DNA from: Paraburkholderia sp. Ac-20340
Lineage (GTDB): Bacteria; Pseudomonadota; Gammaproteobacteria; Burkholderiales; Burkholderiaceae
Length of the DNA stretch: 64,000 nt
Direction: 5' to 3'
Assembly (NCBI RefSeq): GCF_017104965.1
Contig: NZ_JAAGPR010000001.1
Span: forward strand, 597,205-661,204
Both the position numbers and the translations under genes were made by a program. The notes beneath the pieces were generated by a model that saw only the letters and a program-made list of their open reading frames with translations, was not told where the DNA came from and searched no databases. The first letter of the stretch is position 1. Every line of letters starts with the position of its first letter. This document shows, one piece after another, positions 1-8,754 of the stretch.

Positions 1-11
1 GGAGACTCAAG

Positions 12-980
12 ATGAAAATCAAAAAGGCCATTGAGCGCTTTCCCGGAGGCATGATGGTCATTCCTCTGCTTTGGGGCAGCGTGCTCAATACATTTGCGCC
101 GCGTGTGCTCGGCATCGGCAGTTTTTCGACGCAACTCGCGCACGGTGCTCTGCCGATTCTGGCGGTGTTTTTTGTTTGCATGGGCGCGGAAATTCAATTT
201 CGCACCGCGCCGCGTGCACTGCGCAATGGCGCGGCCATTACGATTGCGAAACTCGTGAGCGGCGTGCTGATTGGTCTGGTCGTCAGTCGATGCTTTGGCG
301 CGGAAGGCTTTCTCGGTTTGTCGGGCATGGCGATCATCGCGGCCGTCACCAATGCGAATATGGGCCTTTACGCGGCGCTTACACGGCAATTCGGCGACGA
401 AATGGATCGCGGCGCGCTTGCCGTATTGTCGATTCTCGAAGGGCCGTTCGTCACGATGGTGGCGCTCGGACTTTCCGGCCTCGCAAAAATTCCCGTACTC
501 GATCTGGTCGCGACAGTCTTGCCGATCGTGATCGGTATGGTGCTCGGCAATCTCGACGCCGACATGCGCAAGTTCCTCAAATCGGGCGGCGACCTGCTGA
601 TTCCGTTTTTTGCCTTCGGACTGGGCGCACAGATCAATCTGCACGCGATTCTCGGCGCCGGTCTTTCGGGCATCGTGCTCGGGCTGATTACGCTGGCTGC
701 GGGCGCGCTTTTCAACGTGCTGGCTTCGCGTCTGATGGGCGGTTCGGGCGTGGGCGGCATTGCCGCCGCGACGACGGCTGGCAATGCCGTCGCTACTCCT
801 ACGGCCATCGCAGCGGTCGATCCGCGGCTGGGCGCGCTCGTAGCCGTGGCCACGCCGCAGATTGCGGCCTCGACCATCGTGACGTCCCTGCTCGCCCCGC
901 TGCTGACCGCCGCCTACGCACGCTGGCGTGCGAAGCGTGCGCCGCGTGTGAACGAAGTCGCGACGCACGCGACGCAATAA
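12..980 (+). CDS. kdgT: 2-keto-3-deoxygluconate permease (KdgT family)
   Basis: Inner-membrane carrier of about 322 residues, matching the usual KdgT length. It is very hydrophobic, with about ten membrane segments. The N-terminus (IERFPGGMMVIPLLWGS), the AAVTNANMGLY segment and the AATTAGNAVATPTAIA segment are family signatures. KdgT proteins carry 2-keto-3-deoxygluconate, a pectin and hexuronate breakdown product, into the cell with protons. A GGAG ribosome site at bases 1-4 fits the ATG. The start of the window cuts off whatever lies upstream, so I cannot tell whether KDG kinase or aldolase genes accompany it. The short basic C-terminal tail looks cytoplasmic. The family call is strong; the exact substrate is inferred from the family. 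Confidence 0.9.
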   Translation: MKIKKAIERFPGGMMVIPLLWGSVLNTFAPRVLGIGSFSTQLAHGALPILAVFFVCMGAEIQFRTAPRALRNGAAITIAKLVSGVLIGLVVSRCFGAEGFLGLSGMAIIAAVTNANMGLYAALTRQFGDEMDRGALAVLSILEGPFVTMVALGLSGLAKIPVLDLVATVLPIVIGMVLGNLDADMRKFLKSGGDLLIPFFAFGLGAQINLHAILGAGLSGIVLGLITLAAGALFNVLASRLMGGSGVGGIAAATTAGNAVATPTAIAAVDPRLGALVAVATPQIAASTIVTSLLAPLLTAAYARWRAKRAPRVNEVATHATQ

Positions 981-1144
981 ACGGCGCTTTATCCAGAAGC
1001 CGATGTAAGGCACCGCAGCGCCGAGTGCTGATAGACTTCCGCCCGTGCCGGTGAAGAGAACGCAAAAGCTCAACGCAACGCAGAACGCAAAGCTGAAAGC
1101 AATAAAGCGCAAAGCCGGCCGTCGTTTATCACGCGGGGTTTGAC

Positions 1145-1273
1145 ATGCACATTCGTACTCTGGCGATCCTTCTGATCGCCGCTACCACGATCGGCCTGAC
1201 CGGCTGCAATACGATTGCCGGCTTCGGCCAGGACATCACGGACTCGGCACGCACGGTCCAACGCGTGCTTTAA
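1145..1273 (+). CDS. Entericidin-like small lipoprotein
   Basis: A 42-residue protein: a short basic start (MHIRT), one hydrophobic stretch, a lipobox ending LTGC at about residue 20, then TIAGFGQDITDSARTVQRVL. The NTIAGFGQDI pattern after the lipid-bearing Cys is typical of entericidin A/B peptides (Asn-Thr-hydrophobic-Gly-Gly/Phe-Gly-x-Asp). These are tiny cell-envelope lipoproteins, first described as a toxin/antidote pair in enterobacteria and widespread as single copies in proteobacteria. Only one copy is seen here, so an antidote/toxin pair is not supported. It lies 164 bases after kdgT on the same strand. Confidence 0.85.
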   Translation: MHIRTLAILLIAATTIGLTGCNTIAGFGQDITDSARTVQRVL

Positions 1274-1582
1274 AGAGCCCGCGTTCCAGACGCGTCGCGC
1301 ACCAACGTGCGCGGCGCCTTTCACTGCCCAACGCTCCCTCCGAACGCCGCGTTTTCACGCTGCGCACACTTGCTTGCGCCTTGCGTTCAGCTTGTGCTGG
1401 TCTTCCATTTCGCTGCTTTTCGTCCGCTCAAAAGCGGAAAAGACCTGCATTTCCGCCCTTTTTCGACGCTTTTGAATCGCCCTGCATCGCGGACAATGCC
1501 CGTCATAGTCCGAAACTACGGCTATCGCACGCGACGCCCGACGTCGTAAAGCGAACTATTCGATATCAAGAAAAAATACGGG
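1274..1582. other. Intergenic stretch without a recognisable gene
   Basis: About 309 bases between the entericidin-like gene and the kinase-like gene. Short open frames exist but none has a ribosome site or a recognisable product. A small hairpin (CCGCT, loop CAAA, AGCGG at 1424-1437) flanked by T and A runs could be a weak terminator for the entericidin gene. Confidence 0.4.
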
Positions 1583-2803
1583 GTGACCGACTTGCTAGCC
1601 AGAATCGCACTGTTATCGATTGCATCGTTGATGCTGGCGTACGTCGGTTTTCGCGATCCCAACGCGGATTCGCCCTTCTTTTCCGGCAGCGCTGGTTTCC
1701 CGGCCGTTTCGCTGCAGGAACATCCGGCGTGGCAGCCCGACGCGGAACTCGATCCGCCCATGCGAGCGGAAGGCGTGGTGGCGGCCGTATCGATCAAGCC
1801 GCATATGGTCGATCTCGAGCGCGGCGTCGCACCGCATCTGCGCGACGCGGTCTGGGCCACGGACGCCGAATCGGCTGCAGGCGCCCTGCATCTGAACGAT
1901 TCCGGCGCGTCTGGGTTCGCCAGCGTGCAAACGTTGGCGCACTGGTTCGACGCGCGATTCGCCGCCTGCCTGCTGGCGTTCTGCGCGTTTCTGGTGGCGC
2001 TGCGCGGCTACTGGCTGCGCGAAATCCGCGACGATCTGCATGAACTCACCGCCAGTTTGAGCCTGCCTTTGGGCCACGAAGTCACTGAGCCCGCGTGCCA
2101 TCCGCGCGAACTGCACGGCCTGGCGCGCGCGCTGGGCGACCTCCTGCAACGCCGCAGCAGCATGCTGGAAGACCAGTCGGAATGCTTCGGCGGTTTCCTT
2201 CGGCAGATCGAGTCGCGCGCCGCCCGGCTGCGCGCCTACGCCATGAATGTGGCGCGCTGGAATCTGCGCGTGGCTCTGGTCGAAGATATCGATCACTTTC
2301 AGGATGTGGCGCGGCAGTTCGTGGAAACGGCCGGCGGCCATGGCGCCATCCATGCGCCGGTGGGCGTGGAAGCCTGGCTGAAGGACCGCTTTATCTATGG
2401 CGCGATGGCGGACGATGCCCGCATCGTCGTCAAGCTCGAAGCCGGCGACGCGTTCCAGTTGCCGCGTTCGGCGCTGACGCGGCTGGTTGAAAATCTCGTC
2501 GGCAATGCGCTTGCACACGGCGCGCCGCCCGTTGAAATTCGCACCGCGCGCGGCGCGCGCGCATGGGTCCTGAGCGTGCGCGATCACGGCAGCGGCATCG
2601 GCGCGGGCACGCTCGACGATACGCCGCTCACCACGCCTTCCAGTGCGGCTGGCCTTGCGCTGGGCGCGCATTGGGGTATCGGCCTGTCGATCGTGCGTCG
2701 TCTCGCGCAACGGTGCAACGCAACGCTCAAGATTGGCGATCATCCCGATGGCGGCCTCTGCGTGCGCGTGATCGTGCCGATGGATCACGCGCAGCAGGAT
2801 TGA
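1583..2803 (+). CDS. Histidine-kinase-like ATPase protein, membrane anchored
   Basis: 406 residues with a GTG start. Residues 1-20 form a membrane anchor, followed by a ~110-residue extracytoplasmic part, a second membrane segment (about 120-145) and a cytoplasmic half. The C-terminus has a GHKL ATPase domain with an N box (RLVENLVGNALAHG), a G1 box (VRDHGSGIG) and a G2 box (GIGLSIVRRLA). Where kinases normally carry H-E-L-R/T-P, the helix reads FGGFLRQIESRAARLRAY with no His, so the standard phosphoacceptor seems absent. No response regulator gene is adjacent. It may be an orphan or degenerate sensor kinase. The ATPase fold is clear; kinase activity and signal are unknown. Confidence 0.7.
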   Translation: MTDLLARIALLSIASLMLAYVGFRDPNADSPFFSGSAGFPAVSLQEHPAWQPDAELDPPMRAEGVVAAVSIKPHMVDLERGVAPHLRDAVWATDAESAAGALHLNDSGASGFASVQTLAHWFDARFAACLLAFCAFLVALRGYWLREIRDDLHELTASLSLPLGHEVTEPACHPRELHGLARALGDLLQRRSSMLEDQSECFGGFLRQIESRAARLRAYAMNVARWNLRVALVEDIDHFQDVARQFVETAGGHGAIHAPVGVEAWLKDRFIYGAMADDARIVVKLEAGDAFQLPRSALTRLVENLVGNALAHGAPPVEIRTARGARAWVLSVRDHGSGIGAGTLDDTPLTTPSSAAGLALGAHWGIGLSIVRRLAQRCNATLKIGDHPDGGLCVRVIVPMDHAQQD

Positions 2804-2812
2804 ATAGCGCCT

Positions 2813-4363
2813 TTATTTAGCGCCGATTTCGCGTTCGGCCAATTCCAGTTGCTGTTCGCGCGCCAGCGATGCCTGTGCCGACGTTTGCGCAACCGGCGGC
2901 CCGGCAAAGCGATTGCGCACGCCGCCCACGTACCAGATCGCCAGCAGCACGAACAGCAGCCCGCCGATCAGATACAGCACTTTCTCGTTAGGCGGCTGAA
3001 TGCCGACATACGCGAGAATCAGCGCCCCGACCACCGCCGCAATGGCAAACGGCTTCGACAGTTTGCCCAGCTGGAACGGCCCCTTCTCCGTCCACGTGCG
3101 GCCTTCCGCGCGGATACCCGCGGCAATCGGCATCGCATACGAAACGAACAGGAACACCGCGCTGCCTGCGCTCAGGACCGTGAATGCATCGCCGTAAAGC
3201 GTCGCGGCAATCGCCAGCACAGCCGACGTCCAGATCGCCACGCCCGGCGTGCGATGGGCCGGATTGACCTTGCGCAGCCATTTCGATCCCGGCAGGCCGC
3301 CATCACGTGCGAATGCGAACATCATGCGCGAAGTCGAGGTCACGGCGGCCAGACCGCACGCGTAGTTGATGAAGAACATCAGCAACTCGATGGTGATGCG
3401 CAAGGGCGTGGGAATCGGCGCGAGGATGGCCTGGAAGAAGCCGGTGCCCTGCTTCACGGCCGCGGCGAGATCCGGCATGACGAGCACGAAGGCGCACACC
3501 ATCACATAGCCGAACGTCGTCGACCAGAACACCGATCCGACGATGCCGCGCGGCACGTTACGCGCCGCCTGATGGGTTTCTTCGGAGGTGTGAGCCGAAG
3601 CATCGAAGCCCGTAATCGTATAAGCGGTCAGCAGCAGGCCCGAGAGAAACGCCATCGCCATGGTCTGCTTCGGCCATGCGCCGCCGTCCGTGCCGGTGAA
3701 GTTCGTAAAGGTATAGAGACGCGAAAGATCCAGTTTCACTGGCGAATACGCGAGCAGGGACACCACGAGCACCACGGTCACCACAAAAATCAGGTAGCCG
3801 GAAAGATCGGTGATCTTGCTCGTAATGCGGATGCCGCGATGATTCAGAAACGCCTGCGAAGCGGTAATCAGCGTGAGAAAGATCGTCTGATCCCACCAGC
3901 CGAGCGAATCGGGATTCACGCCGAACATCGGTGCAATCAGCGTGCGAAAGAACGGGTCGTAGGTGCCGTAATTGATGGCCGCGACCACGAACACCAGCCC
4001 GAGCAGATTCAACCAGGCCGTGAGCCAGCCCCACGTTTTCCCGCCCAGAATCGAGCCCCAGTGATAGAGCCCGCCGGCGGTGGGATACGACGAGGCAATC
4101 TGCGCCATGGCCGCCGCCACGACCAGCGCGAACAGCGATCCCAACGGCCAGCCCAGCCCGATCGACGCGCCGCCCGCAGCGGAAAAGCCCATCTGGAACG
4201 AGGTAATGCCGCCGGACAGAATACAGATCAGCGAAAACGACACAGCAAAATTGGAGAACGCACCCATGCGGCGCGACAACTCCTGGGCGTAGCCCATCTT
4301 GTGTAGCAGCGAGACGTCGTGGTCGGCGTTTTCCGCCGCCGGTTCAATCGTATTCGCGTCCAT
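2813..4363 (-). CDS. APC-superfamily amino acid/amine permease
   Basis: About 516 residues from the ATG at 4363, chosen because GAAGGA lies eight bases upstream; an upstream in-frame extension to 4432 lacks a ribosome site. The protein has about 12 membrane helices. It begins GYAQELSRRMGAFSNFAVSF, has the SGGITSFQMGFSAAGG segment of TM1 and the ITGFDASAHTSEET motif of the amino acid/choline (GABA permease-like) branch of the APC superfamily. These are cytoplasmic-membrane importers of amino acids, choline, ethanolamine or related amines. It follows the SDR gene (start 5205) on the same strand by 65 bases, so the two are probably cotranscribed. The substrate is not certain. Confidence 0.85.
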   Translation of the reverse strand: MDANTIEPAAENADHDVSLLHKMGYAQELSRRMGAFSNFAVSFSLICILSGGITSFQMGFSAAGGASIGLGWPLGSLFALVVAAAMAQIASSYPTAGGLYHWGSILGGKTWGWLTAWLNLLGLVFVVAAINYGTYDPFFRTLIAPMFGVNPDSLGWWDQTIFLTLITASQAFLNHRGIRITSKITDLSGYLIFVVTVVLVVSLLAYSPVKLDLSRLYTFTNFTGTDGGAWPKQTMAMAFLSGLLLTAYTITGFDASAHTSEETHQAARNVPRGIVGSVFWSTTFGYVMVCAFVLVMPDLAAAVKQGTGFFQAILAPIPTPLRITIELLMFFINYACGLAAVTSTSRMMFAFARDGGLPGSKWLRKVNPAHRTPGVAIWTSAVLAIAATLYGDAFTVLSAGSAVFLFVSYAMPIAAGIRAEGRTWTEKGPFQLGKLSKPFAIAAVVGALILAYVGIQPPNEKVLYLIGGLLFVLLAIWYVGGVRNRFAGPPVAQTSAQASLAREQQLELAEREIGAK

Positions 4364-4428
4364 GTGACGATCCTTCAAACGAGGTGGTTGAAGCGTCGAA
4401 GCCGTTATCCATTGATCAGGATTCCGTA

Positions 4429-5205
4429 TCACGCAGCCGTAAAGCAGTTATCGACAAAAAGATGCGCGCCGTTGATGAAACTGGCGTCGTCGCTGGCGAG
4501 GAACAAGGCGGCCTGCGCCACTTCTTCCGGTTTGCACAGACGCCCTTGCTGGAGCGACAGCGCGGCTTCGCTGGCATCGAAGCCATATTTCGCGAGCGCG
4601 CTGATTTCGCGCTGCCCGTGCGGCGTGTTGATGAAGCCCGGACACACCGCATTGCAGCGTATGCCGCGATCGCGGTACTCCACGGCAATGGCGCGCGCGA
4701 ACATCGCACAGGCGCCCTTGGTGGTGCAGTAAAGCACTTCCAGCGGCGTGGCCGCCACCGAGGATATCGACGCCGTACACACGATCGAGCCGCGCCCCGC
4801 CGCCAGCATGTGGGGCAAAACGGCCCGCGTCATCATGAACATGCTCTTCACGTTGACGTTCATGAGCCAGTCGTATTCGTCGTCGGTGGTGTCCAGAAAT
4901 GGCTTCACCACGATACTGCCCGCGTGATTGAACAAGGTGTCGATACGGCCGAAGCGTTCGACGATTCCCTCTACTGCAGCGTCCACGGCGGCGCGTTGTG
5001 AAACGTCCGCCACAAACAGTTCGGCCACGCCGCCTTCCGCGCGGATGCGCGCCACCACTTCCTCGCCCGCGCCGCGATTGACGTCGACCACGGCAATCTG
5101 GGCGCCTTCGCGGGCGAACAGCAGCGACGCCGCGCCGCCCGCTCCGGTTGCTCCGCCCGACACAATCGCGATCTTGCCTTCCAGCTTTCTGGACCTTTCA
5201 CTCAT
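4429..5205 (-). CDS. Short-chain dehydrogenase/reductase
   Basis: 258 residues from the ATG at 5205, preceded by AGGAG. A Rossmann nucleotide motif (VSGGATGAGG) lies at residues 15-24, with a Ser in CTASISS near 146 and catalytic Tyr159 and Lys163 in YCTTK. FNHAG replaces the usual NNAG motif, and the C-terminus ends in the typical NGAHLFVDNCFTA. This is a classical SDR, using NAD(H) or NADP(H) to interconvert an alcohol and a ketone in the cytoplasm. It is first in a pair with the APC permease and divergent from an EutR-like AraC regulator, suggesting it oxidises the permease's substrate or a derivative. The substrate cannot be read from sequence. Confidence 0.87.
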   Translation of the reverse strand: MSERSRKLEGKIAIVSGGATGAGGAASLLFAREGAQIAVVDVNRGAGEEVVARIRAEGGVAELFVADVSQRAAVDAAVEGIVERFGRIDTLFNHAGSIVVKPFLDTTDDEYDWLMNVNVKSMFMMTRAVLPHMLAAGRGSIVCTASISSVAATPLEVLYCTTKGACAMFARAIAVEYRDRGIRCNAVCPGFINTPHGQREISALAKYGFDASEAALSLQQGRLCKPEEVAQAALFLASDDASFINGAHLFVDNCFTAA

Positions 5206-5386
5206 GCCTGGCTCCTGTTCGTATGCAAGGTATGCACAAGTTAGGTGCGCCAAAAAACGGGAACTATCCAAATTTGGCAAAAAAATAAAATTGCCGTAAA
5301 AATCAGGAATCGCGCAGTGAGCGGCAGCAGGGTTGCGAAGCGCGAGCGCGGGGCCACATTGCCGGCCTCACCCATCTGGAGACTCA
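5206..5386. promoter_or_regulatory. Divergent promoter region, SDR/permease versus AraC gene
   Basis: This 180-base region between two divergent genes includes an A/T-rich patch (5255-5305) unlike its surroundings. It contains a palindrome CCAAATTTGG (5268-5277) and a direct repeat GTATGCAaGGTATGCA (5221-5236). Direct repeats are typical AraC-family sites, so this may be where the 5387 regulator binds. No experiment supports it. Confidence 0.45.
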
Positions 5387-6361
5387 ATGGAAGCGGGCCA
5401 CTGGCCGGACGAGGCCATACAGTTTCGAAGCTGTCACAGCGTCGACGAACAGGCGGCGCTGCTCGACACATGGAACCAGAGCTATTGCCAGCTTTCGCGC
5501 GGCCTGTTCGACGGCTCGGTGCGCTGGTTCATGGCGGGCGGCGTGAAAGTGCTGGTCGAGAAGCTCAACCGCACGGTCTATCAGCGCGGCTGTGTCTCGG
5601 AACACAAATTCGCGCTGGGCATTCCGTTTCAGCTCGAAGGCCACGCCCTGCTGTCGGGACAGACGAGCCATCTCGACGCGCTTCACGTGTTCTCCGGCAA
5701 GGACGGTTTCGAATTTCTCTCGCCCGACCAGCATCTGTTCGTCAATCTGGAAATCGAGCCCGAGGCCGTGGCGGATCTGGCCACGCGCGCTCAATTAGAA
5801 GCGGTGATTGCGCGCATCGGCGCGAAATCGGGCATCGTCAACATCGCGCCAGAGCGGCTCGAACGGTTTCGCGCGGTGCTAAGGGTTTTGCTCGATAGCG
5901 TGAGCGCGGCGCCACGTCTGCTCGCAGATCGCGCAAGCGTGGCGTCGTTTGAAAAGTCCATCGTCTATGGACTGAGCGAAGCGCTTCATGAGTTTCCCGA
6001 TATCGCCCCGCAGCAGCGCGGCGAGGCGCGCATCGCCCGGAACTGGCAACTGGTGCGCAGCGTGCGCGATATCGTCGAAGGATCGCCCGATTGCCCGCTT
6101 TCGGTGGCCGAGCTTTGCGCGCGCATGCATGCGAGCCGGCGTACCTTGCAATACGCCTTCGAAGAGGCCACGGGCATCAACCCGCTCGCCTATATGCGCG
6201 CCGTGCGGCTCGCGCGGGTGCGCCAGGAATTGATGCACGCCGCGACCGTTACCGAGGTCGCGACGCGCTGGGGTTTCTGGCACTTCGGCAATTTCGCCAG
6301 CGAATACCGCGAGCAGTTCGGCGAATTGCCGAGCGAAACGTGGCGCAGAAACCGGATGTGA
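5387..6361 (+). CDS. AraC-family regulator, EutR-like
   Basis: 324 residues from the ATG at 5387, chosen for the GGAG six bases upstream. The first 200 residues form a ligand-sensing region. The C-terminal ~100 residues carry two helix-turn-helix motifs: LSVAELCARMHASRRTLQYA and VTEVATRWGFWHFGNFA, followed by YREQFGELPSETWRRN. The GFWHFGNFASEYREQFG pattern resembles EutR, the ethanolamine regulator, more than the usual AraC GFxSxSxFxRxFK. It is divergent from the SDR/APC pair and probably controls it. Ethanolamine itself is doubtful because no ethanolamine ammonia-lyase genes are present. Confidence 0.85.
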   Translation: MEAGHWPDEAIQFRSCHSVDEQAALLDTWNQSYCQLSRGLFDGSVRWFMAGGVKVLVEKLNRTVYQRGCVSEHKFALGIPFQLEGHALLSGQTSHLDALHVFSGKDGFEFLSPDQHLFVNLEIEPEAVADLATRAQLEAVIARIGAKSGIVNIAPERLERFRAVLRVLLDSVSAAPRLLADRASVASFEKSIVYGLSEALHEFPDIAPQQRGEARIARNWQLVRSVRDIVEGSPDCPLSVAELCARMHASRRTLQYAFEEATGINPLAYMRAVRLARVRQELMHAATVTEVATRWGFWHFGNFASEYREQFGELPSETWRRNRM

Positions 6362-6394
6362 ACCAGGCGTGAGCCGCGGCGTATTGCGCGTTGC

Positions 6395-7114
6395 TCACTT
6401 TCCTTCGAGCACGGCGGGATCGATATAAGCGGGCACCGGCAGTGAAAGCGTCGCTTTCAGCGTGCGGCTGCCCTCGTCCGCCAGCACTTCGCTTTCATTC
6501 GCTTCGAGCGCATCGAATGCCTGCCTGACGACATCGACGGGACTGGCCTTGGGAACGTCGAAGTCTTTCGTGAGATCGGTATCCACAAAGCCGACATGCA
6601 GCCCCACCACGCCGATGTTGCGCGTCTTGAGCTGGGCGCGAAGCGTGTTGGTGAAACTCCAGGCGGCGGCTTTGGATGCGGCGTACGGTGCGAGCATCGG
6701 CACCGTGCGCCACGTTACGTCGGACAGCACGTTGACGATGCCGCCGCGTCCGTCGCCGGGCAGCGCGGGCTCGAATGCGCGCGTCACGCGCATCACGCCG
6801 TAGTAGTTCGTTTCGAACACGCGGCGCGCGTGCGCTTCGGCTTCGTGCGCCAGCGGCGAGCCGGTCACTTCGGCAATGCCCGCGTTATTGACCAGCACCG
6901 TGACATCCGGCGCTGCTTTTGCGGCGGCTTCGACCGAAGCCGCATCGGTGACGTCGAGCGCAATCGGCACGATGCCTGGCTCGTTGAAGCCGGCCGGATT
7001 GCGCACGCCCGCGTAGACCTTCGCCGCACCGCGCGCCAGCGCTTCGCGCGCGAAAGCCAGACCCAGACCACGGCTTGCGCCAGTGACGAATACAACGGAA
7101 TTTGCGATTTTCAT
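6395..7114 (-). CDS. Short-chain dehydrogenase/reductase
   Basis: 239 residues from the ATG at 7114; AAGGT seven bases upstream supports this over a GTG three codons earlier. It has a TGASRGLG nucleotide motif, VLVNNAG, and catalytic Tyr144/Lys148 in YAASK. Length and motifs are those of a classical SDR. It is the last of three co-directional genes (TetR, NmrA-like, SDR), 32 bases after the NmrA-like gene. Such TetR-linked oxidoreductase groups often respond to reactive or xenobiotic compounds, but that is inference. Confidence 0.87.
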   Translation of the reverse strand: MKIANSVVFVTGASRGLGLAFAREALARGAAKVYAGVRNPAGFNEPGIVPIALDVTDAASVEAAAKAAPDVTVLVNNAGIAEVTGSPLAHEAEAHARRVFETNYYGVMRVTRAFEPALPGDGRGGIVNVLSDVTWRTVPMLAPYAASKAAAWSFTNTLRAQLKTRNIGVVGLHVGFVDTDLTKDFDVPKASPVDVVRQAFDALEANESEVLADEGSRTLKATLSLPVPAYIDPAVLEGK

Positions 7115-7146
7115 GTTAATCACCTTGATAAGGATGCCGTAATGAA

Positions 7147-8028
7147 TCAGGACTGAAAAAGCTGACGATGCGCGCGAACGAATTCGGCCACGGTTTGCGG
7201 CGCCTGGCCGGTCACGCGTTCGATCACCTGGTCGGTGCCCTTGAAGACGCCGTTCTGGTAATCGACGGCAACTTCAATAAAGTGCTGGATCGTGAATTCA
7301 GAAAGGCCATACTGCTGCAGATGCGCGCGATATTGATCGAGCGTGTCCGGGCGATACACAATCTTGCGGTCGATGATCCGGCTGATTTCATCGGCGATAG
7401 CGTGGTGATCCATCTCGACGGGACCGCACAACTCATATGCCTTGCCGATATGCGCTGCCGGTTGCGTCAGCACGGCGGCAATGAAACGCGCCTGATCCTC
7501 TGCCGCGATCGGAGCATGACGCCCTTCGCCATACGGCAGCGCAATCCGGCCTTCCTTGACGATGGTGTCGCGCACCCACGGGAAAATCAGCCATTCGGAA
7601 AAGAACGTCGGGCGGATATGAATCGTGGGCACGCCCGACCAGTCGAGCAGGCGCTCCGCAATCCAGTGATCGCGCGCGGCGTGGCTTTTCGCATTCTCGC
7701 GTGCGGAAATCTGCGACATCTCCACCACGACTTCGAGTCCTGCGCGGCGTGCCGCCTCGGCGAAATACGCGGTGCCCTGAATAAAGCCCGGCGACACCGG
7801 ATAGCAAAGGTACGCGCCCGTTACGCCCGATGTCGCGCGAATCAGGTCGTCGTGATTGAGCAGATCGCCCACTACGACTTCGGCGCCCGCTGCGCGCAGC
7901 GCTGCGCTACGCGCGTCTTCCTGGCGCACCATCGCGCGTACTGCGTGCCCGGCTTCGAGCAGGATATTGACGATATGCACGCCGGTTTTGCCCGTGGCGC
8001 CAGTGATGAGGTATTTGCGTTGTTGCAT
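7147..8028 (-). CDS. NmrA-like NAD(P)-binding protein
   Basis: 293 residues, with GGAG seven bases before the ATG. The N-terminus YLITGATGKTGVHIVNILL is the TGATGxTG nucleotide-binding motif of the atypical SDR/NmrA group, with VRAMVRQEDAR after strand 2 (an Arg-rich NADP-type pocket). The typical SDR YxxxK catalytic pair is not clear, as expected for NmrA-like proteins. Relatives include quinone oxidoreductases of the QorB type and redox-sensing regulators. A 14-base palindrome lies 46 bases upstream. The function is either a quinone or enone reductase or an NADP sensor. Confidence 0.8.
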   Translation of the reverse strand: MQQRKYLITGATGKTGVHIVNILLEAGHAVRAMVRQEDARSAALRAAGAEVVVGDLLNHDDLIRATSGVTGAYLCYPVSPGFIQGTAYFAEAARRAGLEVVVEMSQISARENAKSHAARDHWIAERLLDWSGVPTIHIRPTFFSEWLIFPWVRDTIVKEGRIALPYGEGRHAPIAAEDQARFIAAVLTQPAAHIGKAYELCGPVEMDHHAIADEISRIIDRKIVYRPDTLDQYRAHLQQYGLSEFTIQHFIEVAVDYQNGVFKGTDQVIERVTGQAPQTVAEFVRAHRQLFQS

Positions 8029-8073
8029 GACGGTTCTCCGTTACATGAGTTCAGAGGGACTGCATTTCTAATC

Positions 8074-8087
8074 TGTGCATATGCACA
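8074..8087. promoter_or_regulatory. Palindromic operator candidate upstream of the NmrA-like gene
   Basis: A perfect 14-base palindrome, TGTGCATATGCACA, in the 98-base gap between the TetR gene and the NmrA-like gene. It differs from the palindrome in front of the TetR gene, so a second regulator (for example MarR or HxlR type) may bind here. Confidence 0.45.
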
Positions 8088-8126
8088 TTTTGGAGCGAGT
8101 AAAGCGGCATCCGTAGATGCTTATTA

Positions 8127-8726
8127 TTAGATTGGTTCGATTGGTTCGATCGGTGCGATCGCTTCGATCTGCTGCCGGACATCGCTCAACAGCGCGTCCG
8201 ACGCTTCGGGATCGTTCAGGATGCGCGCGACGGTCAGCGCACCGATCATCGCCGAGAGTGCGAAAACGGCCTGCGAGCGGTTCGCCTTTTCCTGCGGATC
8301 GCCGGTGCGCGAGGCCAGCAGGGTCACGAGCGCCTCGACGCTACGCGATGCCGCGGCACGTGTGCCTTCGTCGCCGCGAGCGAGTTCGCTGCCCATGCCG
8401 GCAAGCGGGCATCCCGCGCCCGGCGCATCGCGATGCGCGCTGGAAAGGTAAGCGTCCACCACGGCGCGCAGTCCTTCTGCCCCCACGCTCGCCCCGGCGG
8501 CATTTTCCAGCGATTCGAGAATGCTGACCGTGCCGGCTTCGCAGGCCTCGGCCACCAGTTGATCTTTCGACTCGAAGTGCCGATAAAAACCGCCGTGCGA
8601 AAGCCCGGCTGCGGCCATCACATCGGCGAGGCCCGTGGCGTGGATGCCGTTGGCGCGAAACGCTTCAGCCGCGACTTCCACGATGCGGCGACGCGTTTCG
8701 GCGGTTTCGGCTTTCGACTTTCTCAT
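8127..8726 (-). CDS. TetR-family transcriptional regulator
   Basis: 199 residues. The first 55 residues hold the TetR DNA-binding domain (ETRRRIVEVAAEAFRANGIHA, then GLADVMAAAGLSHGGFYRHF with the ...YxHF signature ending helix 3). The C-terminal ligand domain resembles the AcrR/NemR-like group (AGCPLAGMGSELARGDE). The gene lies upstream of the NmrA-like and SDR genes on the same strand and probably represses itself and perhaps them. The last residues repeat (IEAIAPIEPIEPI) because of a 9-base tandem repeat, and three TAA codons follow in a row. Confidence 0.9.
   Translation of the reverse strand: MRKSKAETAETRRRIVEVAAEAFRANGIHATGLADVMAAAGLSHGGFYRHFESKDQLVAEACEAGTVSILESLENAAGASVGAEGLRAVVDAYLSSAHRDAPGAGCPLAGMGSELARGDEGTRAAASRSVEALVTLLASRTGDPQEKANRSQAVFALSAMIGALTVARILNDPEASDALLSDVRQQIEAIAPIEPIEPI
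8130..8165. repeat. 9-base tandem repeat inside the TetR gene's 3' end
   Basis: Four units of nine bases: GATTGGTTC twice, then GATCGGTGC and GATCGCTTC. On the coding strand they give the Ile-Glu-Pro/Ala tail of the TetR protein. Exact neighbouring copies suggest slippage, and the copy number could vary between strains without breaking the frame. Confidence 0.8.
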
Positions 8727-8754
8727 GGCGGCGGCTGCTTCCAGATTTGACGTT

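Noticed and set aside
4429..6361. Ethanolamine utilisation operon
   Set aside because: Only the regulator resembles EutR; there is no ammonia-lyase, reactivase or microcompartment gene.
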